Made by a program: the position numbers and the translations under genes
Notes under the pieces: generated by a model
Database searches by the model: none
What the model saw: only the letters and a program-made list of their open reading frames with translations
Told to the model about the DNA's origin: nothing
NCBI GenBank assembly: GCA_023423895.1
Contig: JAFAER010000147.1
Span: forward strand, 1-40,002
Reading direction: 5' to 3'
Source of the DNA: Pseudomonadota bacterium
Lineage (GTDB): Bacteria > Myxococcota_A > Polyangia > Polyangiales > Polyangiaceae
Length of the DNA stretch: 40,002 nucleotides
In this document: piece by piece, positions 19,701 to 26,747 of the stretch
Layout: every line of letters begins with the position of its first letter
How positions within the stretch are numbered: position 1 is the stretch's first letter

Positions 19701-20199
19701 GCGCCTCGAACGCACGAAGGCGGGCGCGTCGTGCTCACCGAACTACGTCTCGAGCGACGCGTGCACGAGCCCGCCCGCGAGCAGCGCGTGCGAACGCGCG
19801 GTGTTCGACGTCGACTGGCTCTCCGAGGGCGACAACCCCTGGGATCCACCTCGCCCGGCGATCCCGCTGCGCCTCGCCCGGGTCATCGACATACGCGCGA
19901 ACGACGCGCTCTCGCTCGGTCGTGCGTGGGAGCCGAGGACGCTCGGCGCGCCGTTCGCGCCCGACGTGTCCGCGTGGGCAGGAGCCCAGCCGCTCGCCGG
20001 CATCGTCAACACGTGGATCGAGCCGACCGGGCAGCACGTCTTCGTCACGGGCAACCCGTGCAAGAAGTTCGACGACGTCGTCTATTACTCGCACCTGCTC
20101 GTTCGCTTCCTCGCGACCGAGGGCAAGGACCTCTACTTCGCGAGCCACCCTTCGACGCATCGCTGCCTCGAGCGCGAGCTCTGCTCGTTTTTCCGATGA
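16747..20199 (+). CDS. Large VolA-like lipoprotein with alpha/beta-hydrolase domain (copy 2)
   Basis: 1150 residues, a full-length paralogue of the gene at 11408-14896: same lipoprotein signal plan (lipobox LNA-C22), the same FDPTRRPLPEIPQPNDVATF block, GWGTFAPISVAF, and EYAVVLTDRLRGPDG. The nucleophile elbow is present but different, G-N-S639-F-G in place of GESLG. Calcium-type repeats are DLNGDGAAD near residue 554, and a longer double motif DYDGDGVPDLAGDFDGDG from residue 605. The beta domain (CARTDADGRFRIPIP) and the Cys-containing tail (CLERELCSFF) are shared. The ATG at 16747 is the only start that places a proper signal peptide ahead of the lipobox Cys. The stop overlaps the next ATG (ATGA). 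Role inferred as a surface lipid/ester hydrolase with a substrate range different from copy 1. Confidence 0.8.
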   Translation: MSGWIGKAFATALVCAAALNACAVDTVPDGARRTPAGDGPLVVFDPTRRPLPEIPQPNDVATFPDPTSRTGRRINVSLVAPTSFESIARQGFGSMEGWGTFAPISVAFSKNAATPEIEAALDLEDIAARTRDYDPADDPFYVIDLETGIPVPLDLGKGNFPLALVDRDRYWANDPRANEDSLLFETVEEGAGIPQSAYRPELDTDFDGVVDHPNVLRSTNGRSARIEEVIDWYERETDTLLLRPVVPLEEKREYAVVLTDRLRGPDGAPVRSPFEYIHHAQQRRGADRVREIFGDASKRAWFGDVAGTGLDHVAFVWTFTTQPVHEDMRILRDGLHGKGPFARLANEFVPEARAFKAVGIALDEVDEPPGAVDTTPACAPRKKTPYVVKLADTKDAMRSLLERAIGLQGQELDRLMTSLDSVDHFVIGSFESPYFLGDPKNEDPDAKFELDYRTGAGRVGRDTVQFWLSVPKAQGEAKAPFPVTVWAHGTTLHADEIIVRAGYFARQGLAMMGINMPGHGLYLSPGLEAAATVLFRGECLSPWVRALGAGRHTDLNGDGAADSGGLLWSAHLFHSRDNIRQGVIDEMQATRVLRSWDGVRRSTQDYDGDGVPDLAGDFDGDGVPDVGGPNVPITTSGNSFGGVLAMIHGALDPNVVAAAPISGGGGLMDVATRSALVPDSVLQQLLTPLAVAIPASAIAPNDGQPQTRCTGDQRSVRLIVNDLTTSREVEIACLTPTELDRGKTVVITNVRNKERRCARTDADGRFRIPIPANVDDRLDIQVYDAPDAVRSYEGCDVLEGAPVGRRIQTFEQPATTPVAAADGSKTCEAAYAGTDRDPSAGCQQFRDRFYPVGSPLVAPQEGLGLRRQSPEVRRLLNLTQAAVDPGDPINFAPYYGLRAAPGPDGSPLPPRAIVELNTAGDPMVPVSTGYAFARAAGAVPFLPPSFAETHPEWAEYATTRALWDQLGGATPNEVLISSHVLEGVARLERTKAGASCSPNYVSSDACTSPPASSACERAVFDVDWLSEGDNPWDPPRPAIPLRLARVIDIRANDALSLGRAWEPRTLGAPFAPDVSAWAGAQPLAGIVNTWIEPTGQHVFVTGNPCKKFDDVVYYSHLLVRFLATEGKDLYFASHPSTHRCLERELCSFFR

Positions 20200-21068
20200 T
20201 TCGACGCCTGCTCACCGAGCTGCGACGGAGCCACGGCGCTGGGGACGTCGAGGCGGCGTTCGCGTCGGTCGCCGTCCGCGCCGACGGTGACGTCGCCGTC
20301 GTCACGCATGACGCCGGCGCGACGCTTTTCGGCGCGCGACCGGGCATGTTCGCGACCGTGAGAATCGAGGCCGGCGTGTACGCGCGGACGCCGACGGAAG
20401 ATGCGCGCGTGCGTCTGCTCGAACGCGCGGCATCCCTCGCGCGCAGCGTGCTCGTGCACGTGCCGGTCGTCTCCGACGGAACACATCGCGGCCGGCTCGC
20501 GATCGACGTGCCGCGGCGCGTGCTGCGGGCCGTGCACCTGCGCGCCGCCGAACCGGGGGATCGCTTCGACCGCGGCTTCACGCATGTGTTCTTCGACGAC
20601 GAAGCCATCATCGACGAGGCACGGCGCGCGGGGCTGCGGTTCGTGGCGCGCCGCGGAGCGTGGGTCGAGCTCGAGCGGAGCGACACGGGCACGATGGAGC
20701 GCGAGCGGCCGGGCTCCTTCGCGCGTGAGGTGATCCGCGCGGCAAGGCTCGTCCGCCGCGCGGAGCGGCTGCGCCTCGGCACCCCGCCGGAGCAGGCCGT
20801 GCGGGCGATGCGCCGTCGCGGCGCGAACGCTCGGCGGCGAGGTCCTATCGCCCGCGCTCGCCTGCGGCGGGCGATCGGCTGGATCGACGCGTTCTACCCG
20901 TCGAAGGGACCGAACTGCTTCCGACGGGTGCTGCTCGAGGTCGGCCTCGACTCGGGCGCCGCAGCTGAAACGCTCGTGTTCGGTCTCGACGTCGGCCGGA
21001 CGGGCCACGTCGCGTTCAAGGACGCCGAGGACCGGAATTTCGACGTCGCCTTCGAGGTCCCGCCGTAG
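20196..21068 (+). CDS. Protein with transglutaminase-like C-terminus (lasso-B2 type), function unknown
   Basis: 290 residues, starting at an ATG that overlaps the stop of the large lipoprotein gene, so translation is coupled. The C-terminal segment (from about residue 225) has the order Cys241 (GPNCFRRVLLEVG), His271 (GRTGHVAFKD) and Asp276, the pattern of the Transglut_core3 / lasso-peptide B2 cysteine-protease-like superfamily. Residues about 120-170 (FDRGFTHVFFDDEAIIDEAR, then AGLRFVARRGAWVELE) resemble the C-terminal half of a class I methyltransferase, but there is no SAM-binding GxGxG loop at the N-terminus, so that half is either degenerate or a misread resemblance. A very Arg-rich stretch links the two. 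No lasso precursor gene or asparagine-synthetase-like cyclase is visible nearby. Confidence 0.6.
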   Translation: MIRRLLTELRRSHGAGDVEAAFASVAVRADGDVAVVTHDAGATLFGARPGMFATVRIEAGVYARTPTEDARVRLLERAASLARSVLVHVPVVSDGTHRGRLAIDVPRRVLRAVHLRAAEPGDRFDRGFTHVFFDDEAIIDEARRAGLRFVARRGAWVELERSDTGTMERERPGSFAREVIRAARLVRRAERLRLGTPPEQAVRAMRRRGANARRRGPIARARLRRAIGWIDAFYPSKGPNCFRRVLLEVGLDSGAAAETLVFGLDVGRTGHVAFKDAEDRNFDVAFEVPP

Positions 21069-21112
21069 AACGTCGTTGACGCTGCGGCCCCGCCGGGGCG
21101 ATTGTCCTCCGC

Positions 21113-21625
21113 ATGCGCTACTACGTGTCGCTCGATCCGGCGGCGAATGGTGAGCCCACGGTCGTCGACGTGACGGAGCTCCCGACGGGACAGCTCGAGG
21201 TCACGCTCGGCGGCAAGGTCGTTCCGGTCGACGTCGTCTGGCTGGACGGGACGGCGTCGATCCGCGTCAACGGGCGAATGGTCGACCTGACGCTCGAGGG
21301 ACAGCCACCGGAGGTCGGCGCGGTCGCGAGCGGGCACCGCTCCTACGTGCGCGTCGAGAGCGAGCGTCAGCGCGCAGCAGCGGCCGCGCGCAAGGGCGGC
21401 GGCGGCGCCGGCGAGAAGGTCGTCAAGGCGCCGATGCCCGGACGTGTCGTTCGCATCCTCGCCTCCGCGGGTGACGAGGTCGCGGCCGGCGGCACGCTGT
21501 GCGTGATCGAGGCGATGAAGATGGAGAACGAGGTCAAGGCAAAGGCCGCCTGCAAGGTCGTCGAGGTCCACGTGACCGAGGGCGCGACGGTCGAGGGCAG
21601 CGCGAAGCTGTTCACGCTCGGCTGA
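21113..21625 (+). CDS. Biotin carboxyl carrier protein (acyl-CoA carboxylase biotinyl subunit)
   Basis: 170 residues. The C-terminal 70 residues are a biotinyl domain with the modification motif EAMKMEN, the biotinylated lysine being K136, and the APMPGRVVRI strand ahead of it. An N-terminal region of about 80 residues with two short beta repeats (QLEVTLGGKVVPVDVVW; ASIRVNGRMVDLTL) and an Ala/Gly-rich hinge (AAAAARKGGGGAG) matches standalone biotinyl subunits of propionyl- or other acyl-CoA carboxylases better than E. coli AccB. The matching carboxylase and carboxyltransferase genes are not adjacent. It is followed after 5 bp by a PLP enzyme gene on the same strand, suggesting one transcript. 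Confidence 0.9.
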   Translation: MRYYVSLDPAANGEPTVVDVTELPTGQLEVTLGGKVVPVDVVWLDGTASIRVNGRMVDLTLEGQPPEVGAVASGHRSYVRVESERQRAAAAARKGGGGAGEKVVKAPMPGRVVRILASAGDEVAAGGTLCVIEAMKMENEVKAKAACKVVEVHVTEGATVEGSAKLFTLG

Positions 21626-21630
21626 GGGCG

Positions 21631-22725
21631 ATGGGTCTTCCCTCCCCGAAGCGGCTCTCCCTCGTTCACGGCCCGACGCCGATCGAACGACGCCCCGCGC
21701 TCGACGAGATCGTCGGCGCGAAGGTGTGGATCAAGCGCGATGACGCCACCGGCGGCGCGGAGGCGGGCAACAAGATCCGCAAGCTCGAGTTCCTGCTCGC
21801 CGACGCTCTGGCCAAGAAGGCCGAAGTGGTCATCACGTGCGGCGGTCTGCAGTCGAACCACGCGCGTGCAACGGCGCTCGCGTGCGCGCGCCTCGGCCTC
21901 CGCGCGGTGCTCTACCTGCGGGTCCCCGATCCGACGCGCGTCGCAGAAGACGCCCTTCTCTCGGGCAACGTCCTGCTCGATCGACTCGTGGGCGCGGAGA
22001 TCTGCTTCATCACACCGGCCGAGTACCGCGAACGCGGCGCGATCATGGAGCACGCGCGGCGCGAGCTCGAGGCCGAAGGCGCACCTGCGTACGTCGTGCC
22101 AGAAGGTGGATCGAACGGCCTCGGCTCGCTCGGCTACGTCGAGGCGATGCGCGAGGTGCGGCGACAGCTCGATCTCGGCCTGTGCGAAGGTCTCGCGACG
22201 GAGGCAGGAGCACCGCCGCGCTTCGACGTCGTCGCTCACGCGTGCGGATCCGGCGGCACGGCCGCGGGCGTGGCGCTCGGCGCGGCGCGCTTCCAGGTGG
22301 CCGCGCAGACGTGGGCCTTCGCGGTGTGCGACGACCGCGAGTACTTCGAGAAGGTGATCGGGCGCGTCGCCTCCGAGGCGCGCGGGTTCGATCCGTCGCT
22401 GCCCGAGCTCGCGGCCCTCGAGCCGACCAGCGCAGCTTCGATTTCGCTCGGGCCTGACGGGGCTGCTGCGCTCGTCGTCGACGACCGCGCAAAAGGCCCC
22501 GCGTACGGCGTCATGGAGCCAGAGCAGAAGCGATTCCTCGTCGAGGTCGCTCGGAAGACGGGGCTCCTCCTCGACCCCGTCTACTCCGGCAAGGCGCTCT
22601 GGGGGCTCGCTCGCGCGGTCGAGCGCGGCGACATCCGCTCGGACGCGAACGTGCTGTTCATCCATACAGGCGGGCTCCCGGGCTTGCTCGCGCAAGGCGA
22701 AGAGCTTCGCGAAGAGCTCGGGTGA
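21631..22725 (+). CDS. D-cysteine desulfhydrase / ACC deaminase family PLP enzyme
   Basis: 364 residues of fold-type II PLP enzyme. The cofactor lysine is K51 in GNKIRKLEFL, and the SNH motif that positions the substrate carboxylate is in GGLQSNHARATA. A glycine-rich phosphate-binding loop (ACGSGGTAAGVALG) lies near residue 207. Family members split D-cysteine to pyruvate, sulfide and ammonia, or deaminate 1-aminocyclopropane-1-carboxylate; the key residues that separate them cannot be settled by eye, and D-cysteine or other D-amino acids are the likelier substrates in a bacterium of this type. Start is ATG 21631, five bases after the biotin carrier stop, with a purine-rich TGAGGGCG just ahead. 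Confidence 0.9.
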   Translation: MGLPSPKRLSLVHGPTPIERRPALDEIVGAKVWIKRDDATGGAEAGNKIRKLEFLLADALAKKAEVVITCGGLQSNHARATALACARLGLRAVLYLRVPDPTRVAEDALLSGNVLLDRLVGAEICFITPAEYRERGAIMEHARRELEAEGAPAYVVPEGGSNGLGSLGYVEAMREVRRQLDLGLCEGLATEAGAPPRFDVVAHACGSGGTAAGVALGAARFQVAAQTWAFAVCDDREYFEKVIGRVASEARGFDPSLPELAALEPTSAASISLGPDGAAALVVDDRAKGPAYGVMEPEQKRFLVEVARKTGLLLDPVYSGKALWGLARAVERGDIRSDANVLFIHTGGLPGLLAQGEELREELG

Positions 22726-22743
22726 GGTAGCTTCTCGGCTGTC

Positions 22744-23580
22744 ATGAGCACGGACGCCAAGGACGACGCCAAGGAAGAGCGGGCGGCGGTCGAGAGCGGC
22801 GGCGTCCGGCTCGGCGTCGCCGCCTGGGGCATCGCTCTCGCGCTCGGGTGCCGGGCGATCGACATCTTCCTCGAGTCGCAGTCGCTCGCCGGCGCCGTTG
22901 GTCAAGCCGTTCTCGTCGAATGGGGCGCCGCGCGCGTCGGCGTCGGCTGGAGCGATCCGAAGGCCCGGACCACGACGGGGACGATCGCAAAGCGCGCACT
23001 GATCGGGGCTGCCATCGGCCTCTCTGCAGCAGCTCTGCTGTTCGCCACGCTCGCCGCCACACGCGGCGTCCGCTTCGACCGCGTCGAGAACGTGGAGCTC
23101 TCGATCCTGGGCATCGGGCTCGTGACGGCGTCGCTCCACGCATGGCGCGACGAGCTGCTCCTCCACGGCATCGCACTTCGAGCTCTCGGCACCTCGGTGA
23201 TGCCGCTCGCGCGCATCGTCGCCTGCGGAGTGACCTCCGCGGGAGCAGCGCTCGGCCGAAGCGACGCGACGCCACGCTCCGTGTTCGTTGCTGCGCTGCT
23301 CGGCATCCTTTTCGGGACGCTCTGGGTGAACGACCGCGGCGCGTGGAAGCCGTGGGCTGCGCACGCGAGCTTCCGATGGGCGATCGGAACGCTTCTGTCC
23401 GGCGGCGTCGTCCACTCCCGACTCGCCGATGACGCGTGGGCCGGTGGGACGGACGGATGGCTCGGCGGAACCGCTGCGGCGGTTGCCCTGACGCCCCTCG
23501 CCATGACCGCTCTCCTGTGGAGTGCACGGAGTGCGCGGAGTGCGCGGCGAATCTCCCCACGATCCGCCAAAGAAGGATAG
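22744..23580 (+). CDS. Multi-pass membrane protein, possibly degenerate CPBP protease
   Basis: 278 residues with several hydrophobic segments (LGVAAWGIALALG; LIGAAIGLSAAALLFATLAA; LSILGIGLVTASLHA; VFVAALLGILFGTLWV; LGGTAAAVALTPLAMTALLW). The order WRDELLLHGIALRAL, a later FGTLW, and HASFRWAIG echoes the three motifs of CPBP (CAAX-processing/bacteriocin-immunity) intramembrane proteases. The first motif has DE where the family has EE and His where it has Arg, so activity is doubtful. Short acidic N-terminus (MSTDAKDDAKEE) is cytoplasmic. It starts 18 bases after the PLP enzyme stop, on the same strand. A simple unnamed membrane protein is the alternative. Confidence 0.7.
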   Translation: MSTDAKDDAKEERAAVESGGVRLGVAAWGIALALGCRAIDIFLESQSLAGAVGQAVLVEWGAARVGVGWSDPKARTTTGTIAKRALIGAAIGLSAAALLFATLAATRGVRFDRVENVELSILGIGLVTASLHAWRDELLLHGIALRALGTSVMPLARIVACGVTSAGAALGRSDATPRSVFVAALLGILFGTLWVNDRGAWKPWAAHASFRWAIGTLLSGGVVHSRLADDAWAGGTDGWLGGTAAAVALTPLAMTALLWSARSARSARRISPRSAKEG

Positions 23581-23596
23581 GATTCCGTCCCGAAGG

Positions 23597-25513
23597 ATGC
23601 GTGAGAGCCAGAGGCCGTTCGCTGACGACTCGATCGAGACCGAATCGCGCCGGTTGACGCCGTCGATCGGGCTGGCAGCGGTCCACGAGCCCGAGCAGGC
23701 CGCGGACTCGTCGAACGAGGACTTCCTCTTCCATCTCTATCGTGGCAGCGAGCTGCTCCAGGACAACCGGGTCCACGAGGCCAAGGAAGAGCTCGAGCGC
23801 GCGCTGCACCTTCAGCCCCGAGACTCGAAGGGACAGGACCTCCTCGCAGTCGTCTACTTCCGCCTCGGTCTCTATCCGCGGGCGATCCACATCTACGAGC
23901 AGCTTCGGCGAAAGAACCCGAACGACACCGCGCTGCTGCTGAACCTGGCGCTCTGCTACCTGAAGACGGGCCAGCCGCAGCTCGCGCGTCGCGAGCTCGA
24001 ACACCTCCTCGGCATCCACCCGACGCACGCGCGCGCGTGGGGCTACCTTGGCCTCGCATGCGAGCGCACCGGCGATCTCGCGCAGGCCGAGCGCGCCTTC
24101 GCGCAGGGTGGCCATCACCAGATGGCGAAGCGCATCGCCGCCCGACGCGAAGCCGAAGGGGGCGCCGCAGGGCCTGAGGCGGCGGCGGACGTGCAGCCGT
24201 CGCAAGAGGTCCGCGACGTCGCCGGCGCCGCTTACCAGGAGCTCGATGCGGGCGAGCTGTCGTTTGCGCTCGCCGAGCCCACGAACGAGCGGGACAGCGC
24301 CGCGCAGAGCTGGCGCCCCGTCGAGCTCGGACAGCTCCGCCCCGGCGACGCTCCGCGCCGACCGACGGACCGCCCCGATTCGCTCGCGCGCAAGCCGGAC
24401 ACCCGTGACGGACCGCCGCCGATGGTGCCGTCGGATCCGCACATCGCGCAGAGCCAGGCGCTGAACCGCCGGCCGACGTTGATCGCCCCTGTCGGTGCGC
24501 CGCCGGCGCATCAAGGCGTCGATCTGACGGCTCCACGGATCCCGTCGCAGAAGTCGCCGTCCATCGCGCTCGACGAGGGCGTCGTCGGCACGCCGTCCGC
24601 GCGCCGCCCCGTGGTGGCCGTCCCGAGCCCGTTTGGCCCGGCGAGGTCGCACGACGCCCCTCCGAATGCGCACGGGACGCGAACGCTTCCCCCGCCCGTC
24701 GTGAGCCCCGATGCAGCGGCTCCTCCTCGGGCAGCGGACGACGGGGCGCTCGACGGGGCGGCCCACACGAGCTCGGTCGCGCCGAGCACGCCGCTCGGGA
24801 TTGGCCCCGACGCACACGCGGTGAACGAAAGGCCGATCCACGTGACGACCGAGACCGCACGCGCGCCGAGCGCGCCGCGGCCCGCCACCGCGATGGAGCC
24901 GCGCCCTGGCGAGTCGGTCCGGTTCCCGGATGCGGGAGCCGTGCTCCACCCGTCCGGCCTCGCGCTCGTGCGCGTCACGAAAGACGTCGGCTTCGCGGCT
25001 CGGCTCGAGTCCATTCGGGCCCAGCAGAGCGGCCTCGACATGAAGCTCCTCGAGCGGCACATGAAGGGCAAGCCGAACGGCGAGTCGTTCGGCGGCGTCG
25101 CGAGCCCGATGGTGCTTGCGTCCGGTGACGGTCAGCTCGTGCTCGCGGCGCGGGCGGGGCGCAAGATCAACGCATTCTCCGTCGGCGGCGAGATGTGCTT
25201 CGCGCGCGAGGACGTGCTCCTCGGCTTCGGCGCAGGGCTCGCTTTCGAGAACGGCCGTCTCACGACGGGCGACGGCGAATGGGTCCCCGTGGTCCAGCTC
25301 CGCGGCGACGGCTCCGTCCTCCTCGAGGCCATGGGGGACATCCTCACCCTCGCCGTGCGCCCGGATCGCAGCTTGAGCGTGCGGCGTGAGGTCATCCTCG
25401 GCTGGTTCGGCCGCCTGGTCCCGCGCTCGCTGTCGCCGGCAGACGCACCCTGCGGGCAGCGTGGCCTCGTCAGCTTCGCCGGGGACGGCCGGGTCCTGGT
25501 CGCAAGCGCGTGA
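23597..25513 (+). CDS. TPR protein with AIM24-like C-terminal domain
   Basis: 638 residues from ATG 23597. Residues about 40-170 hold TPRs (LYRGSELLQDNRVHEAKEEL; VYFRLGLYPRAIHIYEQL; ALCYLKTGQPQLARRELEHL; LACERTGDLAQAERAFAQGG). Residues about 200-450 are a Pro/Ala/Arg-rich low-complexity linker. The last 190 residues form a beta-rich domain (MVLASGDGQLVLAARAG; GGEMCFAREDVLLGFGAGLA; MGDILTLAVRPDRSLSVRRE) that resembles the AIM24/TIGR00266 fold, which is small, Gly-rich and beta-barrel-like. No signal peptide or membrane helix is visible. Function unknown. The AIM24 part is a resemblance, not a certain assignment. Confidence 0.7.
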   Translation: MRESQRPFADDSIETESRRLTPSIGLAAVHEPEQAADSSNEDFLFHLYRGSELLQDNRVHEAKEELERALHLQPRDSKGQDLLAVVYFRLGLYPRAIHIYEQLRRKNPNDTALLLNLALCYLKTGQPQLARRELEHLLGIHPTHARAWGYLGLACERTGDLAQAERAFAQGGHHQMAKRIAARREAEGGAAGPEAAADVQPSQEVRDVAGAAYQELDAGELSFALAEPTNERDSAAQSWRPVELGQLRPGDAPRRPTDRPDSLARKPDTRDGPPPMVPSDPHIAQSQALNRRPTLIAPVGAPPAHQGVDLTAPRIPSQKSPSIALDEGVVGTPSARRPVVAVPSPFGPARSHDAPPNAHGTRTLPPPVVSPDAAAPPRAADDGALDGAAHTSSVAPSTPLGIGPDAHAVNERPIHVTTETARAPSAPRPATAMEPRPGESVRFPDAGAVLHPSGLALVRVTKDVGFAARLESIRAQQSGLDMKLLERHMKGKPNGESFGGVASPMVLASGDGQLVLAARAGRKINAFSVGGEMCFAREDVLLGFGAGLAFENGRLTTGDGEWVPVVQLRGDGSVLLEAMGDILTLAVRPDRSLSVRREVILGWFGRLVPRSLSPADAPCGQRGLVSFAGDGRVLVASA

Positions 25514-25588
25514 GCGCGCTCGGCGGCCGGCGGCCTCGTCCGCCGATTCGAGGATGACGCCGCGGCGCCGCCCGGCTAGACAGGCCGC

Positions 25589-26254
25589 GTGAGCGAGGAC
25601 GCGACCCGATCGCGCGCGGACAGACGCCAGTCTCTCCGCCAGGACGCGTTCAACATCCCGAACGTCCTGACGATGGGGCGGATCGTGATGATTCCGCTCT
25701 GTCTTTGGTTCCTCGACCAGGACACCCCGCGCTCGGGCTTCTGGGCCGCGCTCGTCTTCACGGCGGCGGCGATCACGGACGTGCTCGACGGCTATCTCGC
25801 ACGCAAGCTCGGCGTCGAGAGCGTCCTCGGCAAGCTGATCGATCCGCTCGCCGACAAGCTCATCGTGATGGCCTGCCTCATCTGGATGGTGAAGATGGAC
25901 CGGATGCCCGCCTGGGCGGTCATCGTCCTCCTCGCGCGCGAGTTCAGCGTGACCTCGCTCCGGGGCGTCGCGGCGAGCGAAGGCGTCATCATCTCGGCCG
26001 GTCAGGAAGGCAAAACGAAGACGGCGCTCCAGATGCTGGGGATCATCGTGCTCCTGTCCGGCTACCCGTATCACCTCTCCTATCTGGGGCTCGATCTCGG
26101 TGTCGTGGACCTGGCGAAGGTGGGGCGAGTGCTCGTCTATCTCTCGCTCGTCTTCTCGGTCGCCAGCGCAGCGCAGTACCTCGCCCTGTTCTCCGAGGCG
26201 GTGGCGGTCAAACAAGAGAAGCTGCGGTCCGACGAGAGCACGCGTTCGCTCTAG
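25589..26254 (+). CDS. pgsA: CDP-diacylglycerol--glycerol-3-phosphate 3-phosphatidyltransferase
   Basis: 221-residue inner-membrane enzyme that makes phosphatidylglycerol-phosphate, the first committed step to phosphatidylglycerol and cardiolipin. The CDP-alcohol phosphatidyltransferase signature D-x2-D-G-x2-A-R-x8-G-x3-D-x3-D is complete (D64, D67, G68, A71, R72, G81, D85, D89; ITDVLDGYLARKLGVESVLG then KLIDPLADK). FNIPNVLTMGRIVMIP at residues 21-36 is the typical family opening, and several membrane segments follow. The start is GTG at 25589; it leaves a charged 20-residue cytoplasmic N-terminus. The AIM24/TPR gene ends about 75 bp upstream, and a lipoprotein gene follows after 70 bp. Confidence 0.96.
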   Translation: MSEDATRSRADRRQSLRQDAFNIPNVLTMGRIVMIPLCLWFLDQDTPRSGFWAALVFTAAAITDVLDGYLARKLGVESVLGKLIDPLADKLIVMACLIWMVKMDRMPAWAVIVLLAREFSVTSLRGVAASEGVIISAGQEGKTKTALQMLGIIVLLSGYPYHLSYLGLDLGVVDLAKVGRVLVYLSLVFSVASAAQYLALFSEAVAVKQEKLRSDESTRSL

Positions 26255-26324
26255 GCCGGACGCGAAAAATCCCGCGCCGAGTTGTCGCTTGCCAGGCCGC
26301 GAGCTTCCGTGCCATCAAGGTGGC

Positions 26325-26744
26325 GTGAAACGGCCTTCGTCCTCCCCCTCGCGCACGCGTCGCGGCCCGACCTCCAAGCGCGCTGGCATCGCGCTGTTCG
26401 CGGTCACCTCTGCGTTCATCCTGATCGCGAGCGCATGCTCGAACCAGGGCGAGGGCGAGCGCTGCGAGATCCTCAACGGCAACGACGACTGCCGGACGGA
26501 AGACGGGCTCATCTGCTACCCCTCCAACCAGCTCCGCAACACGACGTCCGATCGCTGCTGCCCTGCCGATCGCTCCCGGGCCACGCACCCGGTCTGCAAG
26601 ACGTCCGTCGACACCGGCAGCGGTGACGCGCTCGCGCCGCCGGACACCGGCACGACCACGCCGGAGACGGGGACGCCGGACGACGACGCAGGCTCGGACG
26701 CCTCCGACGGCGGCGAAGGCGACGCGGACGCGGCGGACCAGTAG
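26325..26744 (+). CDS. Short Cys-rich lipoprotein with acidic tail
   Basis: 139 residues from GTG 26325, preceded by AAGGTGG though at short spacing. The N-terminus is basic (KRPSSSPSRTRRGPTSKR), then a hydrophobic run and lipobox LIASAC. The mature domain of about 60 residues has seven or more cysteines (GERCEI, DDCRTED, LICYPS, DRCCPAD, PVCKTS), compatible with disulfides outside the cytoplasm. The rest is an Asp/Thr/Pro/Gly-rich disordered tail. This Cys-pattern followed by DxGxxD-type tails is common among secreted myxobacterial proteins of unknown function. It is 3 bp ahead of the SctS-like gene, so the two are almost surely co-transcribed. Confidence 0.8.
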   Translation: MKRPSSSPSRTRRGPTSKRAGIALFAVTSAFILIASACSNQGEGERCEILNGNDDCRTEDGLICYPSNQLRNTTSDRCCPADRSRATHPVCKTSVDTGSGDALAPPDTGTTTPETGTPDDDAGSDASDGGEGDADAADQ

Positions 26745-26747
26745 GCC

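Noticed and set aside
22742..26215. A 1157-codon minus-strand open frame spanning several genes
   Set aside because: It lies antisense to four or more well-supported genes and has no recognisable domain; long antisense frames are common in DNA this rich in G+C.
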